From the NCBI GenBank assembly GCA_900708905.1, contig CAADRB010000001.1, forward strand, positions 5,921,224 to 5,985,223: a DNA stretch of 64,000 nt. The letters run 5' to 3'. Every line of letters starts with the position of its first letter. Positions within the stretch are counted from its first letter, which is position 1. This DNA comes from Hymenolepis diminuta (taxonomy: Eukaryota > Platyhelminthes > Cestoda > Cyclophyllidea > Hymenolepididae). The notes beneath the pieces were generated by a model that worked only from the letters and a program-made list of their open reading frames with translations, did not search any database and was not told the origin of the DNA. Positions 27,096 to 36,749 of the stretch are shown in pieces. The translations under genes were made by a program, and so were the position numbers.

Positions 27096-28854
27096 ATGCC
27101 TGCTATACCTATTCAAATGAAACGATATAAGAGTAAGTTTGTGGGCTATGAGTTAATTATAATCTCGTCTTAATAGTTACCCTTCCAAAATCTGCAAATA
27201 CACCCGCACCGTCGACTGAACGGGGAATTCAAGGTTTTGTCACCTATGCAACCTCTTGGTCAGTATTTTGTAAGTCAACCTACTCAAATATTTTAGTAAT
27301 GTATTCTATGCATTCATAATTGGGTTTTATTTCAACTCTTCAGGTCTTTACTTGATATGGGCATACATTTCGCATGACTACTTACATGCAATTGGAATAA
27401 CATATCTTCCTTCAAGGTGGTGATTACTGCTATTTAAATCGTCAATATTGTTAAAATAATAATTGAACACTTTGACTGTTTTTCATAGATGGTGGGCGAT
27501 AATTATACCATGGGGACTTTTATTTGCTCTTTTCGGAGGCACTGGAATATACCTCTGGATGAATCGACGACTTGTTCACCCACTGTCATCTATTAATCTT
27601 GTCTGTGGTAAGCCATTTTTTTGATAATATGCTACTTTAAGGGTTAGATAAGTAGTAGATTTCTTTTAAATAGCAATGGTCTCAAGCTGCAAAAGCGAAA
27701 TTCACCGGAATTAGTATTGAGATTCTATTTATGTGAAGTTTTACAGGTAACTGTTATCATAGGGCATTGTCATGAAGAATCATTATGATGTATCCTAACA
27801 CTCTAGGAGCTTTAAATCTTATACATTGGAATGATGGTTGACATAACCTATCAGACCCTCAATAATTATTAAAAAAGGCCAGATACAATCCTTTTTTCTA
27901 AGAAAGTACTGAAGAAGTTGTAACGGTCAAAGTGTATCTACTCATAGATCACGAGCTCCGTACTCATCGATGCATACCCAGTGAACTGACATGGTTAATC
28001 TTACTCGTCAAACTTCAGAATGAAAGTTCTAACTGCTAATGTAAGTCTCAAATTATCTTCCCTCTGTCCAACTTAGGTGTTGTGAGGCTTGAGAAATTTC
28101 TCATCAAAGAGAATCCAGGATACTATTTCCCTGCTGAAGAGGATTGTTGAAAATCCCTTCTCTTTAATTAATTTTGTAATTTTTCTTCGACTACTTTTAA
28201 ACAAATAAAAGTTGTAAGTAATTTAGTAGTAATTCAAATTCATGCACACTCTTAAATCTAAGATTGTCGATCAAAATGGAACTACCCATTCAAATAAATC
28301 TAGCGGTTTTATGTTAATATATCTCATTTGTAAGATGGATTGTAATTGAAATTCGAATTGTACATAAGCGTTCCCCTCTGGTTCATTAAGGTGCTCGGAA
28401 CCCATTATAGAACCTGCGGACCCGAAGATCACGTGACTGTTTATGTCGATCTGAACATCTGTAATAATTCATTGCCGTCTTTCCACTCGGACAAGTGCTG
28501 CGTTGATAACTTGACATGTTCTTTAACATTTTAATGCCAGAAGATCTTTATGTGGAATAATTTTTCAAATGCAATATATACATCCACTTGTTCAGCAAGT
28601 GTACCATGTACTGCCCTTGTAAATAAGGTAATTTAATATTGGCTTTTTTCTTTGTAGACGCAACAAATCCGCAGCTAGGTACTCTCCTTCGAAATGACGC
28701 CAGCGAAGCTGATAGAGAATACTTTGAGTTGCAGCAGGAGAAGTACGCTTTCATTCCAGACGGCAGCGTTATGCCACCTACTCTTGATCTCAGCCTCGAT
28801 TGGGTTAACAAACAACTCTATCTACAGCAACCACCGCGTGTTTGGGACTCTTAA
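27096..28854 (+). CDS. PIGP: PIG-P, GPI-GlcNAc transferase subunit P
   Basis: Five exons (27096-27132, 27177-27269, 27344-27416, 27489-27607, 28658-28854) give 172 residues with consistent phases 1, 1, 2, 1. PIG-P is an accessory ER membrane subunit of the complex that transfers GlcNAc to phosphatidylinositol, the first step of GPI-anchor synthesis. Features seen: a short hydrophilic N-terminus, ERGIQGFVTYATSW (family form ER.IYGFVLF), a first membrane segment with FCLYLIWAYI, a loop with GITYLPSRWWAI, a second membrane segment around WGLLFALFGGTGIYLW, then a cytosolic tail ending in LSLDWVNKQLYL like the vertebrate EVNQMFFL motif. The first intron is 44 bp. A different last exon at 28077-28150 is in the same phase (separate entry). 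The gene follows eIF2A very closely on the same strand. Confidence 0.9.
27930..28025 (+). repeat. SINE-like body fragment inside a PIG-P intron
   Basis: The stretch with ACTCATCGATGCAYACCCAGTGA then GGTTAA and ACTCGTCAAAC resembles the part of the 54991-55165 repeat after its box B (CTCATCGGTGCACGCTCAGTGA, then GGTTAA and GTTTGACT). Only the body is kept; the tRNA-like head is not recognisable. Confidence 0.4.
28077..28150 (+). CDS. PIGP: Alternative terminal exon of PIG-P
   Basis: Within the last PIG-P intron a good acceptor (CAACTTAG) opens a phase-1 frame of 23 residues ending ENPGYYFPAEEDC and a stop, followed 54 nt later by AATAAA (28204-28209). Joined to exon 4 it would give a 131-residue protein with both membrane segments but a different, shorter tail that lacks the conserved DWVNKQLYL end. 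Correct phase, acceptor, stop and poly(A) signal together make a real alternative 3' end plausible. It could instead be a relic exon. Confidence 0.5.
28204..28209 (+). terminator. Polyadenylation signal for the short PIG-P form
   Basis: AATAAA 54 nt after the stop of the alternative terminal exon and 448 bp before the canonical last exon. Its use would remove the canonical exon from the transcript. Confidence 0.5.
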
Positions 28855-28859
28855 CTTTT

Positions 28860-30700
28860 ACTCACTTATCTCTATTATTTTATTTTTACCTTTTGTTATT
28901 TTTATTACGAAGACTGTTGAATTATGCCTTCACAGGTACTATGTCCGTGTTTTATTATCATTACCCACGGGAAAACTATAATTTTGGAATTTTGACATGG
29001 GAACGGTGGAGAATATGAGGAGGGCATCAGAGCCCTAGGCTGTTCTTCATTGCATCATGCTCTACTGTTGCAAAGGTCAAATTTCGGTATTTGGTTTCAT
29101 ATCCACGATGTTTAGAGCTATTGACCAGGTTGTTTCGTCATTTGATGTTTATTCTGATAGTCAAGGTGGCTAGTTAAGATGGTTTAGCTCAACAGAGTTC
29201 GTTTGAACTGTTGCTTTTCTCTATTTCACTATCATTATCATCATAAACAAGTTACCGAAGAGGATCACCGACCATATTAGAAAGTTACGAATAAAGAAGT
29301 ACGCTTGGTCTTGAAGATCCTAAATTTTTAATATTCAAGCATCTCAATGATAGTTTGAACATGTGTTCGAGTGAACATTTTTGAGTTAAAAAAATCATTG
29401 CAAGTTCCATCTATCTGCCCCTTGTCGTAATGAGTAAAATGACATCGAATCTGACAAGGCCTAAGCATTTTGGACAGGATCTCAACCATGAATCTTACAG
29501 CCACGTCATAGCATTTAAACATCAAGATATTGAACAGTAAATATGAGCATGTAAATGCTTCCAGAATCCACTGATAAAAATTCTTAATTCTCTTAGGTGC
29601 TTCTTTTTGACCCCTGTTCCTTTTATCCTTACACTTTCTCATGATTGAAATTTTTGAAAGTTTTGTTGGTGCTGCCTTGTGCACTACTAAGGTGATGATA
29701 AGTAGAGGATTTTAATGTTGGCCAGATAATAGAACTGCAGAAATCGAGATAGCTTAACTATCTCCTTTGAACAAGGAATAGTGCAGCGTGCCAGAATATT
29801 CATACACAATAGGGTCAAGACAAATTGTGGAGATGTAGATGAGTTAAATTTTGGTAAATGCGATTTAAATAAGGGGCATTCTAAATCAGGCTAAGCTAGC
29901 AGCCCCGCCAGTCAGTACGACACACTTGCCAGCACAAGGATTAACATGTTCGCAAAGTGGACAATGAAAAACCTTGACGTGAGATATACTTACATACAGT
30001 CCCATGCTGCTTTAGATTGACGTAGTCTTTGTGGTCATATGAATGCTTTCATCATAGTACTCCCTAATGCTTCTGGTTCATCTTTCATACTCTCATAGAT
30101 TGTTCTGTCCTCTCACTCCATATTGTCTTATCCATAAGATGTTAACAAACACTTATTTAAACAACGCTTTCTGCAGATAGGAAGAAACAAAGCTTAGCTC
30201 AGCTGACCCGCAACTGGCTCATCCAAACTGATGGAAGCATGAAAGAGGCAGATGGTACTCAAGGCCATTGGTCAAGATACTGGCTATCAATATTAATAGG
30301 ATAAAAGCTGGGGATTGTTAGGTATTCATGTTTATTCATACGTGAAGTTTTATATAATTTTATCCTTTGTAAATAAATAGCTGTGTTCCAACTGCTCATC
30401 TTTGCTCGCATTCACAATTAGTCTCCTCTTAAATTTTGCAATCTTGGATCTGAACAGGTTGCTGTAATCAAGGCGGTTATTGGGTATAGTGACAAGACCC
30501 AACTCTAACAGGACAAGGCAATATTTTACCTCTACCTATCTCTTCAACTTTCTTGTAGTTTCACATAATGGACACGGGCAGCAACTATATTAACTTAATA
30601 ATTTATATTAAATCCTCGAAATGAATAATATACACGCTAAAACTACAAGTGCTAGCATTAACAGATAAACGAATTTCACGAATTAATTAGACTTTTAAAT
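28860..30700. other. Intergenic, no gene recognised
   Basis: No supported coding sequence. A 118-codon minus-strand frame at 29328-29684 has no recognisable family, splice context or codon signal and is not called. Around 29925-29985 there is a short match to the head of the SINE-like repeat (AGCACAAGGATTAACATGTTCGCAAAG). Confidence 0.5.
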
Positions 30701-30705
30701 ACCAC

Positions 30706-30711
30706 TTTATT
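30706..30711 (-). terminator. Polyadenylation signal of the 268-residue gene
   Basis: AATAAA on the minus strand, 52 nt after the stop codon at 30763, supporting expression of this intronless gene. Confidence 0.65.
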
Positions 30712-30762
30712 AAAGAATTACTGACATTTATAAAACATTCCAATAGTCTTAGTCACAATAGA

Positions 30763-31569
30763 TCAAATATGAATCCTGGATATTTGCTCCTTCCCAATTT
30801 TCTCAGACTTGAGAAAGGAAGAAATTGCAGAGATTATAATTCTGGGTAAATTTGTATATTTCTTACCATTCCAAAGAAGACGCCAAACTCGACAGTCCTC
30901 GAAGTACCTCAGATTTTCAGGAAGAATCGATTCCTGAGGAACAATATCGCGAAATACTTGTAGAAGGTGTAAGAAGCTGTTATTCTTGTAGGAATCTAAA
31001 ATCATTAATTTGGGTTGTTTTTCGCTTAAAAAACCACTTGGAGGTCCCATAATATCTTCTATTTTTTTGCGATCCCACAAAAATTCTTCCATGTAGTGGA
31101 CTGTATTGACCATAAAGATTATATAGTCATAGCTCCAAAAATCGAATCCTCCATGCCGTGTATCAACACGCCTTCGAATATAATGAACCTCATGTTTATT
31201 TTCCTCCTCGAATACATATGGTGGGTCGATTTTAAGAACCACATTTGGAGACATGTCGATTAGAGAGTCCTCAATATTCTTTTTCATGCATTTTGGTAAG
31301 TTGTTTCCACAGATCGCAATTTTAACTGGTTTTCGTACAGGGAGGGTATCGATTTTGTGTTGTACATGGGTCAACAAGTGGGTTTCTTTGTTGAAATCCT
31401 TAACTGTTGAGCGAAGAAATCTGGGCGAATTTCTGGAAATTGCGGTCTCTAAGCCTTCACAAAGCGTTTTATTCATCCAGACAATTTTCTCCAAAGTTAT
31501 CTTTGCATCAGATTTTACTGCGTTCTGCAAAATATCCGGATTTTGTTCTATTTGCTTCCTTTTGACCAT
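30763..31569 (-). CDS. Unrecognised protein, GTPase-like fold, paralogue of the FHA gene
   Basis: An intronless frame of 268 residues with AATAAA 52 nt past the stop. No family was recognised with certainty. After a basic helical N-terminus comes VKIAICGNN (residues 82-90), then YDYIIFMVNTVHYMEEF (147-163), PKLMILDSY (186-194), HLLQVFRDIVP (201-211) and CRVWRLLW (226-233): alternating beta strands and helices with the look of a small GTPase fold, but no GxxxxGK[ST] P-loop. The same pattern recurs in the C-terminal part of the protein at 50296-52368: W..(5)MCDLL against W..(5)LCEGL, CIVFFVD against YIIFMVN, LIVLIHDARS against LMILDSYKNN, WRVWCV against CRVWRLL. So the two are diverged paralogues, and this one lacks the FHA domain. 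A distant likeness to the pseudo-GTPase CENP-M is a guess only. Confidence 0.75.
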   Translation of the reverse strand: MVKRKQIEQNPDILQNAVKSDAKITLEKIVWMNKTLCEGLETAISRNSPRFLRSTVKDFNKETHLLTHVQHKIDTLPVRKPVKIAICGNNLPKCMKKNIEDSLIDMSPNVVLKIDPPYVFEEENKHEVHYIRRRVDTRHGGFDFWSYDYIIFMVNTVHYMEEFLWDRKKIEDIMGPPSGFLSEKQPKLMILDSYKNNSFLHLLQVFRDIVPQESILPENLRYFEDCRVWRLLWNGKKYTNLPRIIISAISSFLKSEKIGKEQISRIHI

Positions 31570-31589
31570 TGGAAGTAAGTTTTGAGGAA

Positions 31590-33060
31590 CCTATCAAAAG
31601 GTTGATAATCAGCTATCGAATTATTGAATAATTGAACCGTTTGACTTCCCTTCAAGTTAGTAATCATCATATAAGTGCTGAACTGATTACCTACCGATTA
31701 AAATTTCAAAATTTAATAGTATTGATTATCATCATTTTGGCAGTTTACAAATCCATAACATGCATTGGCTTAAAAAACATTAAATGGTAGGTGGAAAGGA
31801 GTGAGTTCTTAGCAGATTTTCCATTTTAGAGTAACATGATGCTTCTATTTTTCTGTAAGCCATTCATGGTTCGAAGTAATTTTTATATGGTTAGAACTTT
31901 TTAAAATCTGATTTAGCTTAATCACAGCTTGTTTTGGGGAGACTTCGAAGTAAGAAGTCACGAACCGTCGAATGTCATCGAATATAAAGAAATATTAAAA
32001 TTTTCCCATCTCGTTTTTTTCCTATTTTAGTGAGAACTGATCTAACACTATCCCAAGTCCCGAATAAGGAATGTAGATTGCTTATAATAACTATATCCCT
32101 TTAATTAAGAAGCAAAAATAACTTATATACGGCTTTAGAATATAGAAATTATTGGGATGATCGATTAGCCAATAATTGCTCAATTTCAATATTACATTTC
32201 CAGGTAAAACAATTTAATATTCGAATATTCTTTAGCGTTGATGACCGTGAACCCCACCCAAATTCACAAAAATATACTCTATTTTATACATGAATTCAGA
32301 AGAACTGAACCGTCCGTATTTTCAAAAGTACTGAATTCGCCTCGTGATATCGTAGAATTCAATTTTCCTCTCATTTTTAGTTATGAGATTTTGTTAAATA
32401 TATCCAGAGCCTGATGACCAGTTGACTTATTTCTATGGTTGGTCAATGCCCTCGATTTATATTTCCATCTTTACACCGAGAGAAAGTAGACGAGACTGGT
32501 AGATCTATTCGTCACCGGTATAAATATTTCACAATCCTGAATTAAACTTAATTGTCACATGTCTAAATATTTGCAATACAAATTTTGCTAACTTCAAATC
32601 TTTCCGATTTAGCCCAACTCAGAACTTAAAAGTCAAAATTCAACCTCTAATTCAAATTATCTGCCCTTTTGCTATCAGGAGAGATAATTAGATCGATTTA
32701 GTCAAATTATGTCTTCCTTAAATGTTACTCGCATTTACTACCTAATGAGTTTCTAAAGAAAAACTTTTTTGCAAGAGATTCAGAGGTAAATTGCATGAAT
32801 TTTAATTTTGAAATTTAATCCGTATTTAAACAATAATCGAAAAATCTGGATACCAATGAAGTATTGATTTTAAATTTATTAAGTTCTTGTCTCTTCTCTT
32901 TCTCGAGATTTACGCCCTTTATGACTTGACTTTCCTTCGTGCTTAGTTCAATACAAGTATGAAAGTATCATTTTGCTTCTAAATAGTGTGTAACATTTAT
33001 AATAAAAATATGTTATCTAATTTTAAAATTGCAAAAGGAAGACATTTCATAGAAGCATAT
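31590..33060. other. Intergenic, nothing recognised
   Basis: AT-rich sequence between the 268-residue gene and the first HLBP gene, both on the minus strand. It should contain the promoter of the 268-residue gene; no TATA box stands out. Confidence 0.5.
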
Positions 33061-33074
33061 TATTAATCGTTATT

Positions 33075-33080
33075 TTTATT
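33075..33080 (-). terminator. Polyadenylation signal of HLBP gene 1
   Basis: AATAAA on the minus strand 44 nt after the stop codon. Confidence 0.6.
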
Positions 33081-33123
33081 CATTTGGGATATTTAGCTCG
33101 CTAAGCAGAAAGCTCAAACAAGC

Positions 33124-33547
33124 TTAATTCTGTTCCTGGAGCTCTTTTAAGTACTTTCCGAGTTTCTGCCTTAGGCGTTTCCTCACTTCAAGAACAATAT
33201 CTTTGAGCTCCGTCAACTGAAGGCGGATCTTTTGGCCAATGGGATCTTTGTTGAAGAAATTTCGAACTTTTGCATAAAAATCTAATAAATTACCGCGAGG
33301 GCCATCATTCTGGATGGAAAAAAGAGTGGAAGCGAAATGAAAACGAAAATAATAAGAATAATTAGTAAACTGCAAATTGCACAAAAAAACGTACATCGTC
33401 GTCCCTAAAAAGTAAATTAGATGGTCAAATGAAGACATCAAAGTTGTCTTAAAGAGATTACAAAAATCACTAATTCTCTTACTCAGCGCGAACGCTAACC
33501 ACAGCAATAGCAAGAGCTACAAGTGCAAGGAAGAAAATCGGTTTCAT
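33124..33547 (-). CDS. Antigen B / HLBP-family secreted protein 1
   Basis: Three exons: 33547-33483 (signal peptide MKPIFFLALVALAIAVVSV), a 10-nt microexon 33404-33395, and 33309-33124; 86 residues in all. The family consists of small cysteine-free, helix-rich lipid-binding apolipoprotein-like antigens secreted by tapeworm larvae as large lipoprotein particles. Family marks are a short acidic start after the signal (EDDDNDG, largely from the microexon), then the core FFNKDPIGQKI (AgB form FF.RDPLGQK) and an amphipathic basic helix VRKRLRQKLGKYLKEL. Without the microexon the frames do not join. The 3' intron found in the two other HLBP genes here is absent, although GAAGTGAGG at that point still looks like a donor. 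TATATAAAG lies 49 nt upstream and AATAAA 44 nt downstream. Confidence 0.9.
33395..33404 (-). other. 10-nt microexon of HLBP gene 1
   Basis: Acceptor TTACTTTTTAG and donor GTACGT enclose GGACGACGAT. Exon 1 ends in phase 2 (GA) and exon 3 begins at phase 0; this microexon fixes the frame exactly and adds the residues EDDD, typical of the acidic N-terminus of the family. Flanking introns are 78 and 85 nt. Confidence 0.75.
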
Positions 33548-33595
33548 TTTTATGTTGAGGGTCGAAAACTGGTATAGTGAGAACCTAAGTGCCGC

Positions 33596-33603
33596 TTTAT
33601 ATA
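33596..33603 (-). promoter_or_regulatory. TATA box of HLBP gene 1
   Basis: TATATAAAG on the minus strand, its end 49 nt upstream of the start codon. All three HLBP genes in the window have such a box close to the ATG, implying a short 5' leader. Confidence 0.65.
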
Positions 33604-33609
33604 GCCAGG

Positions 33610-35155
33610 TAACTTCCGGACGATCTAGTGTTTATGTGAGCGGATATGCGATCATTATAATTTATCTGCATAATACCTCAGTGCAAAAGTTGTTTGCTTA
33701 ATGAACACTGGTGAAATCACCTGGTAATCATTTCGAACTTAGCTTGAGTGAAAAATAATAACTATTTCTGGCCAAATTTTATCTTAATAAATTTAATGTC
33801 CTCTTGATAGTAAACGAAAAACAACAGTTTTTTAACTAAAATAATTAAGAGTGGATAGAAAGCTGCAAGTAGATGGAATGTGATAACAAGAGAACAAAAT
33901 AAAGATGAAAATGGAGCCTCTATAATAAAGCTGTAATGTGTCACTGACCTGATTATGACGAGCGGGGTTGAATGTCAAATGAGCAACGAATAAAATAATC
34001 GTTACCACTCAGCATTTATCTACTATCCCTCTTCTCTTACCGATTTTTATTCAGTGTATCACCTTCTTTGCGTAGTTGTGTTCATGTCTCATCCCTCTTG
34101 CAGTTTATTACTTTCCTCCGTTATCTAACACATGAACTGTGAGCTATACTCCCGCACTGCTTCTCCTCTGTTCTTCCCTATTAAAAATTTCAAATATTCT
34201 TTGATTCAAAATGTTAATCTATATCTCATAAATTATTTATTAAAAGGAAAATTTTTCTTATATTTATTAAACATCTCCTACTGTGTCATCTTGACCTTAC
34301 TATTCAGTTCGACACCCAAAATTCTCTGTTCCACTCAATACCTGATCTGCTTCAATACAGGATATTCAACTCGTCACCTCCTAGCGTAGTTTGTCCTGAA
34401 TGATCGAGCTTTTGCAGGTTATTTCAAATCCTAAAAATATATGCCTTCTCTATAAACCCACACAACGTATGCTGTATCCACCTCATCTGCCTTCAGCTGT
34501 GTATACGGCAACCCTCAACACCTGCACACTACGCTATTTCTCTTTTTCTCCTCTCCTTTCAAGAAGACGGCTATTAATAAACCTTGTGTTGCTTGTGTTT
34601 GCAATCATCTTCTCTCTCTCTGTTTTGCCGTTGTCGTTATTGTTGTGAAGATTGGTAGAAGATGGAAAAACTACGATATCTAGCTACTCGTACTCCTTAC
34701 TCTGTAATAGCTAAATCCGAACAGCTATTTTCCTAATTAAAACAGAAAAACGATTGAGGAGAGGAGTTTAAAATGAACTTAGTAGTGAAGTTAATACATT
34801 ATTTGAACTCTGAGGGAATGGCTTTGTTCATAAGTTTATAATGAATATAGTTTACAGCTCAATATCTTCAAGTTCACATCTACTAACTAGATTCCCAAGT
34901 TCATATATGAGAAATTATTTTCAAGAAATTCGTTGCCTGTTGGCCTACTGGTTTAATTCAGAGTTTGATCATGTCACCTTGAATTATTTGTCCGTTCACA
35001 TAGCTAAGAAAAGATAAATAAGACATTTAATGATTTTATTGACATTTCACAGTTTGTTACAACTTATTTTTCTATTGTTACAACCTCGCCGTGGGTATAG
35101 AACCGAAATCAGTTAGCGTTAAGTCAGATAAATTTTGAAAAGGGTGGAGTTAAAA
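33610..35155. other. Intergenic, nothing recognised
   Basis: Upstream of HLBP gene 1. Open frames on the plus strand at 34.13-34.65 kb have no known relatives and no gene-like context. Confidence 0.5.
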
Positions 35156-35159
35156 ACTG

Positions 35160-35340
35160 TTAACAGTAAAGTCAGGATACCAAAGAGTCTTATTTCACTT
35201 CCCTTTTGGTTTTTGATCGCATAAGTCTTACTGGATGGGTATTTTCTGTTCTAAAATTCAAATTTCATAATTTGTCACCTGGGGTTATTTCCAGTGCCTA
35301 TTTGACGCTTATTGATTGGTTGTTTATGATGGCCGGTCCC
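35160..35340 (+). repeat. Dispersed repeat, copy 2
   Basis: Second copy of the repeat at 890-1075, same orientation, lying just left of the mariner element at 35395. It shows the same ordered blocks (AAAGTCAGGATAC, CTTATTTCA, GCTTATTGATTGGTTG) with substitutions and small indels between them. A weaker resemblance is visible near 40720-40800. Confidence 0.55.
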
Positions 35341-35394
35341 ACCACTTCAGAGCGTTTTCTACCAAGGGTTGATAAAATAGAATGATCATATATA

Positions 35395-36744
35395 CAGAGT
35401 GCGTAAGGTATCTAAGGACGCTTATATTTTAAACTAACCCAATAATAATTCATGATTTTTTTATATCAGAAGATCTTTTGGCAGATACTACTATAAATAA
35501 TGGAATGAAAGGACACTCCGTAATAGTGTCTATAAAGCGAAACATAGGAATTCAGAAATTGCAAGATTTCTACAATTCATCACATCTTTTGTTTGTAAAG
35601 TTAGAAAGGAACTGCTGAATGAAAACAAATGAAAACAAAGAAATGAAATTGGCCACCATGAAGAAGAGAAAAGGGCATTGTCAACGCTCTGCTCACTCAC
35701 TCATTCAGAACACGTGGGTTTGTGAGAAGAGTGGATGGCATGGCCTGATCGACGGAAATCGTGGGAAGACAATGTGCGATATCTTGCCAAACATCTTCAA
35801 GTGTCTGAAGGAACAATTCTGTGTAAGGAATGTTATTCGTCAAGAACTAGAATACAAATCATACGCTATTAGACGAGGTTGTCAGTTTATGTGGATAAAA
35901 GAACTCAAGAGAAACGTTTAACACGTGCTAAATGGGTCTTAGAAAATTTGAAGCACCAGAAGAACAGGAATGTCTTTGGTTTTCTTCGACGAAAACGAGT
36001 TCCACAAGGATGAGAAAGTCAATTGAAGAAATGATAGGTGGCTATGTGAGGGCGGACTCTATTGAAGTTCCAACTGCTATGCATGGGCACGAAGTTTCCA
36101 GCAACAGTGATGGTTTTTGATGTTGTGAAGGCCAGTGAAAGTGGGGCACGCTATGACTCCTCAGTTTCATCCACAGGGTCTTAGGGTCAATGCAGATGCA
36201 GGTGCCTATGTTGAGACTTTTTAAACCATTATTGTTAAACCGCCTGGCATAGACAGCTTAGTCAATGGAGGAAGAACTTACACCTCCCATGAAATTTCGG
36301 CTCCATTCCATAAAGCTGTCAAAACCCAGGAATAGATGAGCGAGAATTTTCGCCATCATGTCACAAAAACTTATAGCCTCATTCTAACTCACCAGACCTC
36401 CATCCTTTGCATTATTACGTGTGAGGCGGCACGGGGTACAGCGTGGTTCAATAGGACGATAATAAGCATCTCCATAACACCAAATCCTCTCTCTTGGAAT
36501 TTATAGCCCCAGCAATGTAGGACATCAATAAACATCACCTGATCTGATGAGAGCTTGCAGTTTGTCACTTCCGGACTCCAATTGAGTGAGTGATTGAAGG
36601 TGAATAGAATAAATAGAAGAAAACCTAGGTCAATATTATATTTATTTGTTTCGTTAGAAGAAATTGCCAGTTTCAACCGTTGAAAGTTTCACTTTCTGTT
36701 TTTCTAAAAGTGCATAGATATCCTCAAATGCCTTACGTACCCTG
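35395..36744 (+). mobile_element. Mariner-family DNA transposon, complete outline but dead
   Basis: About 1350 bp, bounded by imperfect terminal inverted repeats (CAGAGTGCGTAAGGTATCT on the left, CAGGGTACGTAAGGCATTT as the complement of the right) and flanked by TA on both sides, the mariner target duplication. The length is the usual 1.3 kb. Inside, a plus-strand transposase is broken by several stops and shifts (35.62-36.5 kb). Recognisable pieces are VIRQELEYKSYAIRRG, a TRAKW/LENLKH stretch, TKFPATVMVF (family form), and near the end the PDLHPLHYYV motif that normally carries the last catalytic aspartate. It is an inactive copy. Confidence 0.85.
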
Positions 36745-36749
36745 TAATG

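Noticed and set aside
29328..29684. 118-codon minus-strand open frame between PIG-P and the 268-residue gene
   Set aside because: No family, no conserved motif, no splice or poly(A) context; part of the area matches repeat-like sequence. Not called as a gene.
36389..36676. 95-codon minus-strand frame repeated almost identically at 40931-41203
   Set aside because: Conserved only because both are the 3' end of mariner copies; it is antisense to the dead transposase, not a gene family.
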